Source: Myxococcales bacterium (GTDB lineage Bacteria; Myxococcota_A; Polyangia; Polyangiales; Polyangiaceae). Taken from it: a DNA stretch of 48,366 bases. How positions within the stretch are numbered: the stretch's first letter is position 1; each line of letters opens with the position of its first letter. A program made the translations under genes and the position numbers. Where the stretch lies: contig JANYHK010000039.1 in NCBI GenBank assembly GCA_025359105.1, positions 1 through 48,366 of the forward strand, read 5' to 3'. Shown here in pieces: positions 1 to 5,536 of this stretch. The notes beneath the pieces are model-generated. The model saw nothing but the letters and a program-made list of their open reading frames with translations, searched no databases and was not told where the DNA came from.

Positions 1-219
1 CTACTCAACTACGGCGCCGATATCCAAAAGACGCTCGAGCGCGCGATCGTGCTCACGCAGCGCGCCATCGCGCTCGACGAGAACGACGGCGACGTACGCG
101 CCGAGCTGAAGAAGATCGCCAAGGCGCTCCGCTGGGCGCACCTGACGGCGACGCGCCTTCCGCAGGCGACGCACGACCTCTCGACAGAGGCGATCGCGCA
201 TGGGCGAGGGCAGTCTTGA
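1..219 (+). CDS. 3' end of an unknown island gene
   Basis: Only the last 72 codons are in the window; the frame is open from base 1 and ends with TGA at 217-219. The peptide is mostly charged and helical (about residues 5-50 are rich in Glu, Lys, Arg, Ala and Leu) and I recognise no domain. It overlaps the next gene by 4 bp (TTGA), so the two are probably translationally coupled, and both sit upstream of the integrase on the same strand. It belongs to the integrative element that ends at the tRNA-Leu. Function unknown. Confidence 0.55.
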   Translation, partial: LLNYGADIQKTLERAIVLTQRAIALDENDGDVRAELKKIAKALRWAHLTATRLPQATHDLSTEAIAHGRGQS

Positions 220-491
220 GCCGAGCCGATGATCTCGCCACCGCGCGCATCGCCGCGTCGATCGTCATCGCCGGCATGGGCAAGGCGGCGGCCGATCTTG
301 ATCTCGCGATCGCGGCATCGACGACGATCCCGGACCACGCTCTCGACGCGCTCAAGCGCGTTCGCGCCGAGCTCGCATGCTCGGCGGCCTACCTCGCCGA
401 GAAAAATCCGGACGACACGGCCGCGAAGCGCATCGCCGATCGGCTCTATCGTGCACACCTCGCACGCCTTGGCGCGACGGTGCAATCATGA
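216..491 (+). CDS. small hypothetical protein upstream of integrase
   Basis: A 91-residue Ala-rich, probably all-helical protein with no signal peptide or membrane segment and no family I recognise. The start is a TTG that overlaps the stop of the preceding gene (TTGA). No later ATG fits better, and codon use is G/C at third positions like the neighbours. It ends 17 bp before the integrase start, so it is probably co-transcribed with it. Being next to int suggests an element-maintenance role (excision, copy control), but nothing in the sequence shows this. Confidence 0.55.
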   Translation: MSRADDLATARIAASIVIAGMGKAAADLDLAIAASTTIPDHALDALKRVRAELACSAAYLAEKNPDDTAAKRIADRLYRAHLARLGATVQS

Positions 492-508
492 AGGGCGGAG
501 GTTGAATC

Positions 509-1957
509 ATGCCGCGCCCTTCGACCGGAGAGCTCCGCCCCCTCTCTGACGGCACCTACGAAGCGCGGGTCACGATCGAGGGGCGCGCCCGCAAGGGCTT
601 CAAGCTCACGGCGTGCCGCACCCAGGGCGAAGCGATCGGCCGCTGCAAGGCGATGGCCGAGATGGCCAAGCGCGTGCGCGCAGCGGGCTTCGCCGATCAT
701 CTCGTGGCTCTGCTCGAGCAGGCGGCCACCGCGCGCTCCGGACGCTCATGGGACGCGGTCGCGTCGGCCGTGAACACCTTGTGCTCCGGCAACGTCGAGG
801 ACATCGGGCACGCGAAGGTCCCGACGTTCGAGGACTTCGCCAAGGAGTGGACGAGCGGGGACCTGGCGCGGAAGTTCCCCGACCACGTCTCGACGAAGAA
901 CGCGGTGCACGACGTGCAGATCCTGACCCGGTACGTCTACCCGTGCGTCCGTAACCTCCTCGTCAGCGAGTTCACGCTCACGGACGCCGATCGCATCATG
1001 GCGAACCTGCCCGACGTGTCGAAGGCCACGGGGCGCCCGCTCTCGACGTCGACCCGTCGTCACGTCGCCCAAGCCGTGCGCCGCGTGCTGACCCTGGCCG
1101 TGTACCCCGCGCGGCTGATCAAGGAGAACCCGATCCCTCGCGGCTGGCTCCCCAAGGTGAAGATGACGAAGGCGCTCACGCACCTGTATCCCGAGGAGGA
1201 TCGGGCGCTCATCTCTTGCCCGGCGGTGCCCGTCATCCGGCGCCTGTTTTACGGCGTGCTGGACCGCGAGGGCATGCGCCGCGAGGAGCTCGCCCGCCTG
1301 CGCTGGCGCGACGTCGACCTCGTGCGCGGCATCGTCACCCTGGACGAGAACAAGACAGACGACCCACGCGCGTGGGCGCTCGACCCAGGTGTCGCGCGCG
1401 CGCTGGCCGCATGGAAGAAGCGGCGGGAGGGCGTGCAGCCTGACGAGCACGTGTTCACCGACGAAGCGGGGGCACGGCTCGACGTGGAGCACCTGGCGAG
1501 GGTGCTGCGCGCAGACCTCGTCACGGCCAAGGTGGACCGCCCGCAGCTCTTCGAGCGAAGCGAGAGTCGTCGGCCGATCCGCGCCCACGACCTCCGCAGT
1601 ACCTTCATCACGGTGAGCCTGGCGAACGGAAAGAGCGAGACGTGGGTGGCCGATCGCACGGGCCACCGCTCGAGCATCATGATCAACCGCTACCGCCGCG
1701 CCGCGCGGAAGGGCACCGACGTTGGCCTCGGAGCGCTCGCACCGCTCGGCGAGATCCTTTTCGGGCTAGGCTCGGAGCCGGGTTTACCCCAGGATAAACC
1801 CCAGGAATCACCAAGGCCCCTTGGCGGAACGGTATACGCAGGAGATTTAAAATCTTCGGTCCGAAAGGGCGTCCGGGTTCGAGTCCCGGAGGGGCCACCA
1901 TCCACGGCAGGGCGGTCTGGAAACCAGCCCGTGACCTCCGTCACAACATCCCCATGA
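509..1957 (+). CDS. tyrosine recombinase/integrase (Int1) whose 3' end overlaps tRNA-Leu
   Basis: 482 residues. It catalyses site-specific integration and excision of the element. The N-terminal ~220 residues hold the arm- and core-binding regions. The catalytic domain shows the full active set: R257 (GMRREEL), K282 (ENKTDD hairpin), H360 and R363 (HDLR), H386 (TGH) and nucleophile Y395 (NRYRR). A GGAGG sits 7 nt before the ATG. It is a close paralogue of the integrase at 45219-46652 up to about residue 412 (LGALAPLG), then diverges. From about residue 436 the codons lie inside the tRNA-Leu gene on the same strand, and the final ~20 codons lie beyond it. The C-terminal tail is therefore probably donated by the attachment site, as known for phage Mx8, whose attP lies inside its integrase gene. 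The catalytic core is complete, so the protein is probably active. Confidence 0.93.
   Translation: MPRPSTGELRPLSDGTYEARVTIEGRARKGFKLTACRTQGEAIGRCKAMAEMAKRVRAAGFADHLVALLEQAATARSGRSWDAVASAVNTLCSGNVEDIGHAKVPTFEDFAKEWTSGDLARKFPDHVSTKNAVHDVQILTRYVYPCVRNLLVSEFTLTDADRIMANLPDVSKATGRPLSTSTRRHVAQAVRRVLTLAVYPARLIKENPIPRGWLPKVKMTKALTHLYPEEDRALISCPAVPVIRRLFYGVLDREGMRREELARLRWRDVDLVRGIVTLDENKTDDPRAWALDPGVARALAAWKKRREGVQPDEHVFTDEAGARLDVEHLARVLRADLVTAKVDRPQLFERSESRRPIRAHDLRSTFITVSLANGKSETWVADRTGHRSSIMINRYRRAARKGTDVGLGALAPLGEILFGLGSEPGLPQDKPQESPRPLGGTVYAGDLKSSVRKGVRVRVPEGPPSTAGRSGNQPVTSVTTSP
1783..1808 (+). other. putative attachment-flanking repeat in int1, beside tRNA-Leu
   Basis: Two near-identical 13-nt units, TTTACCCCAGGAT and AAACCCCAGGAAT, end 6 bp before the first base of tRNA-Leu. 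The 11-mer TTTACCCCAGG recurs exactly in the other integrase gene, immediately next to its tRNA-Phe, but in a different codon frame (here GGT-TTA-CCC-CAG, there TTT-ACC-CCA-GGG). Conservation as DNA but not as protein suggests an integrase-binding or att core-flanking site. No database comparison was possible. Confidence 0.5.
1815..1900 (+). tRNA. tRNA-Leu (anticodon UAA)
   Basis: A complete cloverleaf. The acceptor GGCCCCT (1815-1821) pairs perfectly with AGGGGCC (1890-1896). The D-stem is GCG/CGC. The anticodon stem GGAGA/TCTTC encloses loop TTTAAAA, with anticodon TAA. A long class II variable arm follows, as expected for Leu. The T-stem CCGGG/CCCGG has loop TTCGAGT. The discriminator A is at 1897 and the CCA end is encoded (1898-1900). 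The gene lies wholly within the 3' part of int1 on the same strand, marking it as the integration target. Its upstream flank is element DNA, so its promoter must now lie in int1; GATAAA at 1793-1798 is a weak -10 candidate with no clear -35. Confidence 0.95.
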
Positions 1958-1969
1958 TCAGCCAAAAGG

Positions 1970-2100
1970 CTTGGCGGGCTCGCCTCTCCTTCGCCCCGTG
2001 GGCGCTGCACGCGACGGCGGCTCCGCTCCCTGTCGCCCAACGCGTCGCCGTCGCGAGGGTGCCCTGCGACAAGGGGCGACGGAGAGGCGAGCCCGCCAAG
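1970..2100. repeat. 131-bp palindromic element with 28-bp arms and a nested hairpin
   Basis: The left arm 1970-1997 begins CTTGGCGGGCTCGCCTCTCC. The right arm 2073-2100 is its reverse complement with one mismatch in 28 positions. Inside the ~75-nt loop a second perfect 10-bp inverted repeat (CGCGACGGCG at 2010-2019 with CGCCGTCGCG at 2046-2055) can form a nested stem. It lies between the integrase/tRNA-Leu boundary and the 3' end of the Cys-rich lipoprotein gene. The arms are much longer than an ordinary terminator, and no T-run follows. Possibilities are a MITE or REP-like element, or a strong bidirectional terminator. No second copy was seen in the window. Confidence 0.8.
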
Positions 2101-2110
2101 CCGCGCGCGC

Positions 2111-3184
2111 CTACTGACAGCAGCACTTCCCGTAGAGGACGCTCGTTCCGCTCGCGGCGCACTGGTCGCCGAGGACCCACTGCTCGCCCGCGCTGCAGTT
2201 CTGGTCGCTGAACGAGTCGGCGCCGGCGTTGTTGCCGGGGCCGCATTGCGCCGCGCAGGTGGCGCCTATCTGCTGGCAGATGCTCGCGCAGCCGATGATG
2301 GCGAGCAGCGTGCATCCCGAGAGGAAAGGACCCGGCGAGCGGCACGACCCCGTGCTGCACGTCTGGGTGCCGCCGCACGTCTTGCACGCATGTCCGCCGG
2401 TGCCGCACTGGCTCGTGCTGGTGCCGGCGTAGCACGTGCTCCCGTTGCAGCAGCCGCTGCACGACGTCGTGTCGCATACGCACGCGCCGCTTGCGCACCT
2501 CTGGCCGGTGGCGCACGCGCCGCTCGTGCACGTCCCGCCGCAGCCGTCGCTCCCGCCGCAGGCGACGCCCGCGCAGCTGGGGCTGCAGCCGGTGCAGAGG
2601 CCTCCGGAGCAGAGCGAGCCGTTACCCGTGCACTGTGCACATATCGCCCCATTGTTGCCGCAGGCGCTCGTCGCCGAGCCCGGGAGGCAGGTGGAGCCGC
2701 TGCAGCAGCCGCTGCACGACGTGGGATCGCACACGCAGGCGCCGCCGTCGCAGTGTTGGCCGGAGCCGCACGCGCCGGTCATGCACTGGCCGCCGCACCC
2801 GTCGGTCGCGCCGCACGCCTTCGCGGTGCACGCCGGGGTGCACGTCCCCGTGCCGCACAGGTTGGGGCCGCCGCCGCCGCCGCACGTGAGCGCGACCGGG
2901 CACGCGCCGCAGTCGAGCAGCTTGCCGCAGCGGCCCACGAGCTTTCCGCAGTAGCCGGCGCAGTCCGCGGCGTCGTTCGAGACGCAGGCGGCGCCATCCG
3001 GGCGTACGGTCCCGCCATCGCCAGGGCCCGGGGGCGTCGTGGCGCCCGTGTCGGCGGCTTGCGCGTCGAAATCCGAGGGGAAATCCACGTGATCGACCGT
3101 TCCGCAGCCCGGCGCGGCCACGAGGACGAGGCCGATGGCGAGCGCGGTCAGACCCGTGAGCCACGGGGGTAGCCACGAGGGCAT
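2111..3184 (-). CDS. Cys-rich repeat lipoprotein, predicted surface protein
   Basis: 357 residues from the ATG at 3184. An upstream in-frame ATG at 3286 exists, but this start places a hydrophobic signal (about residues 9-25) directly before a lipobox-like APGC with lipid Cys27. After a Gly/Pro/Asp linker (residues ~40-65) the protein holds about 55 cysteines (roughly 15%). Residues ~115-185 and ~200-270 are an internal duplication sharing GCGG-C, GAC-GQ-C-GACVCD-TSCSGCC and GSTC segments. The C-terminal ~75 residues differ and end CCCQ. This is typical of disulphide-rich outer-membrane lipoproteins of myxobacteria; the molecular function is unknown. There is no partner downstream, and the palindromic element begins 10 bp after the stop. 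Confidence 0.85.
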   Translation of the reverse strand: MPSWLPPWLTGLTALAIGLVLVAAPGCGTVDHVDFPSDFDAQAADTGATTPPGPGDGGTVRPDGAACVSNDAADCAGYCGKLVGRCGKLLDCGACPVALTCGGGGGPNLCGTGTCTPACTAKACGATDGCGGQCMTGACGSGQHCDGGACVCDPTSCSGCCSGSTCLPGSATSACGNNGAICAQCTGNGSLCSGGLCTGCSPSCAGVACGGSDGCGGTCTSGACATGQRCASGACVCDTTSCSGCCNGSTCYAGTSTSQCGTGGHACKTCGGTQTCSTGSCRSPGPFLSGCTLLAIIGCASICQQIGATCAAQCGPGNNAGADSFSDQNCSAGEQWVLGDQCAASGTSVLYGKCCCQ

Positions 3185-3196
3185 CGTCGATCGAAT

Positions 3197-3499
3197 GTGC
3201 GTCACGGAGCGTCTTACGTGAGGCCGGGTCGCTTTCCACCCAGTTGGAACGGATTTCTTCGCCGGCGTACCATCGAAGACGCTCATGCCGGCGACGAAGG
3301 CCCCTCGACGCTGCGCTCGCCCACCAAAGCGCGCGAGGCCGATGTCGACCGTGCCATCGCCGAAGTGGTGGGCGCCGAACGCAGCCGCATTCTGCAGCGG
3401 CTGGGGATCCTCCGCGCAGGCGGCGTCGCCGCGTGGCTGGCGATCTCGGTCGGCTTCGGCACGAGGTATCGGGGCGACCCGCTCGCAGACTCAGGCCGG
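3197..3499 (+). pseudogene. possible remnant of a membrane or signalling protein gene
   Basis: The plus-strand frame through this 306-bp gap between genes encodes a protein-like segment. A charged helix (about 3326-3395) is followed by a basic-flanked hydrophobic helix (about 3410-3460: GGVAAWLAISVGFG). Third codon positions are strongly G/C until about 3490. Beyond that the frame is only the antisense of the metallophosphoesterase gene. The pattern (Glu/Arg helix, then one transmembrane helix) resembles the N-terminus of sensor or cyclase proteins cut off by a deletion. It could instead be a short intact orphan gene or chance. No ribosome site supports a particular start. Confidence 0.3.
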
Positions 3500-4639
3500 G
3501 TGCAGCTCGAGGCGCGTGATCTCGGCGGGCGCGCCGACGCGCATCGGCGGCCCCCAGTAGCCGGTGCCGCGGCTCACGTAGATCGTGGCCTGGCCGTGGC
3601 GCGAGAGCCCGGCGACGTGCGGCTGATCGAGCTTCACCGCGTAACCCCACGGCCAGATTTGCCCGCCGTGGGTGTGGCCGGAGAGCTGCAAATCGATGCC
3701 GTGGGCGACCGCGGCGAGGATCGTCTTCGGCTGGTGCGCGAGGAGGACGAGCGCCCGCGCGGGATCGCGGCCCGCCAGCGCCTTCACGAGATCCGTCCCG
3801 TGGCCGTTGCCGAACCCCTTGGCGCTGTGGTCGTCGACGCCAGCGAGATCGAACGCGCCGCCGCGGATGGGTACCCGTTCGTTGCGCAGCACGCGCACGC
3901 CGAGCGTCCCGAGGAACGTCAGCCACTCGTCGACGCCCGAGTAGTACTCGTGGTTTCCGGTGACGAAGTAGACGCCGTCCTTCGCGCGCAGATCCTTCAG
4001 CGGCGCGACGAACGGGCCCAGATCGGCGACCGAGCCGTCCACGAGATCCCCGGTGATGACGACCATGTCGGGCGCCAGGCCGTTGATGGTGTCCACCAGC
4101 TGCTCGATGAAAGCGCGGCCGATCGTCGGCCCCACGTGGACGTCGGAGATCTGCACGATCGTGTAGCCGGCGAGCTCCTTCGGGAGCTTCGCGAGCGAAA
4201 CACGAACCCGCTCGACGTCGACCTTGGCGAGCACCGAGCGCAAGCCAGCCACGGAGAGGCCCGTGCCGACGAGCCCGACCATCGCCGCAAACCCGCGGGC
4301 GATCGCGAGGCGCCGTGACGGATCGGCGTCGGCGCTTCGCGCGAGGAGCCAGCGCGGCAGCTCGAGCGGCAGCGCGACGAAGAGCATCACGAACGCGAGC
4401 CCCATCCAGATGTACGTCGCCCACATGATGGGCGACGAGACGCTGCGCGGCAGCACACGCAGGAGGAGGAAGCTTACCGGCATCGCGACACCGAAGCCGG
4501 TGATCACCACCCTCAGCGCCGTCCCCCACGGCGCCTGCCACGCCGGATCGCGAACGAGGCGGATCCACAGGTAGTGGTGCCAGCCGAACGTGATGGCGGT
4601 GACGACAACGAGGAAGATCAGGATCCGCGAGATCGACAT
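3491..4639 (-). CDS. membrane-anchored metallophosphoesterase (YkuE/calcineurin-like)
   Basis: 382 residues. The N-terminus has about four transmembrane helices (residues ~5-20, 40-60, 70-92, 115-133). A calcineurin-like phosphoesterase domain from ~155 carries every family block: ISDVHVG (D166, H168), TGDLVDG (D198), TGNHEYYSG (N229, H230), LAHQP (H302) and SGHTHGGQ (H322, H324). It ends with the family's YWGPPMRVGAPAEIT segment. These residues bind two metals for phosphoester hydrolysis. Family members are often membrane-linked and act on phospholipid head-groups or UDP-sugar lipids; the substrate here is not visible. The ATG is followed at once by a transmembrane helix. It lies 70 bp downstream of the lipoprotein gene at 4709-5536 on the same strand. 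Confidence 0.9.
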   Translation of the reverse strand: MSISRILIFLVVVTAITFGWHHYLWIRLVRDPAWQAPWGTALRVVITGFGVAMPVSFLLLRVLPRSVSSPIMWATYIWMGLAFVMLFVALPLELPRWLLARSADADPSRRLAIARGFAAMVGLVGTGLSVAGLRSVLAKVDVERVRVSLAKLPKELAGYTIVQISDVHVGPTIGRAFIEQLVDTINGLAPDMVVITGDLVDGSVADLGPFVAPLKDLRAKDGVYFVTGNHEYYSGVDEWLTFLGTLGVRVLRNERVPIRGGAFDLAGVDDHSAKGFGNGHGTDLVKALAGRDPARALVLLAHQPKTILAAVAHGIDLQLSGHTHGGQIWPWGYAVKLDQPHVAGLSRHGQATIYVSRGTGYWGPPMRVGAPAEITRLELHPA

Positions 4640-4708
4640 AGGGCCGCGAATAGTGGATGCACGCGGGCGCCCGGCCGTTGCCGGAAAAGGCGCCGAGTAC
4701 GAGGAATC

Positions 4709-5536
4709 TCAGTGGATGAATGCGGGCACGAGCGTGAGGGCACCGGCCTCGAGGGGCGCGCGGCCGGTGTAGGGCGCGCGCGCAAACTCGACCGTGCAAC
4801 CCGTCTTGGTGCCGACGATGGATACGGGGGCGCCGACGGCGAGCTCCGTGATGGCGGCGCGGCCGGCGGCGGTGGTGACGGTCCCCTTGCTCATCTGCGG
4901 GATCGCGTCGTCGGTGAAGTAGGCGATCTTCGCCTCGGGGTGGTCGGTCACGATGAACGAGATCCCGTCGACCGCGTCGCACGCGCCGGTGCCACCCCCC
5001 TGGGACACACCGACGATCACGGCGGTCTTGGCGGGCGTGAAGCCAGGCACCAGCGCCGTGAAGAGGGAAGGCGGCAGCGGCGCTTCGATGTCCTTCGTGT
5101 CGGCGGCGTATTGCATCTCGGCGATCAGCGTCTTCGCGTAGTTCGGCGCCTCCAGGCGGGCGAAGAACGGCGCACCCTTGGTGACCTGCGCGGAGACGAT
5201 GCCGTCGGCACCGGTGATGGCCGTGATGCCGGGGCAGAGCGACGACGTCAAGGTGGCCCCGTCCACGGGCGCCCCCGGTCCGGGTCCCGTCGAAATTTGG
5301 CGCACGACGATGCCGAGGCTCACGAAGGGTGCCGTGCCGCAGGCGATGGTCGACGTCGGTCCCGTCTCACCGCCCCCCGCGTCGTCGAGGGTACCGGGGC
5401 CTCCGCTGCTGGCCGCTGCGTCGCCGCCGGTCGCCGTCGCCGCGGCCGCGCCGGACGACTTGGACGAGCACGCGCCAAGCGCTGCCGCGGCGGCGAGCAG
5501 CGAAACGAGGACGAGCGGGCGCGCGCGGGACTTCAT
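4709..5536 (-). CDS. lipoprotein with carboxypeptidase-regulatory-like domain
   Basis: 275 residues. A clear lipoprotein signal (residues 1-22) ends at lipobox LGAC with Cys23. A Ser/Gly/Ala/Thr linker to about residue 60 follows. The remainder contains a segment (about 85-135: variable part, then TGADGIVSAQVTKGAPFFARLEAPNYAKT) resembling the beta-sandwich carboxypeptidase regulatory fold, with four Cys likely in disulphides. The start overlaps the stop of the M1 aminopeptidase (ATGA), so it is translationally coupled to it. It may be an accessory outer-membrane lipoprotein of that peptidase. No enzymatic motif was seen. Confidence 0.82.
   Translation of the reverse strand: MKSRARPLVLVSLLAAAAALGACSSKSSGAAAATATGGDAAASSGGPGTLDDAGGGETGPTSTIACGTAPFVSLGIVVRQISTGPGPGAPVDGATLTSSLCPGITAITGADGIVSAQVTKGAPFFARLEAPNYAKTLIAEMQYAADTKDIEAPLPPSLFTALVPGFTPAKTAVIVGVSQGGGTGACDAVDGISFIVTDHPEAKIAYFTDDAIPQMSKGTVTTAAGRAAITELAVGAPVSIVGTKTGCTVEFARAPYTGRAPLEAGALTLVPAFIH

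Noticed and set aside
488-505. Five-codon frame ATG...TGA between the small island gene and int1
   Set aside because: Too short to argue for a product; the GGAGG inside it is simply the ribosome site of int1.
1901-2110. Possible small gene after tRNA-Leu
   Set aside because: The open frames here only reflect the palindromic element, and there is no ribosome site.
3500-4318. Plus-strand frame continuing from the putative remnant
   Set aside because: It runs opposite the metallophosphoesterase gene and has no protein-like features of its own.
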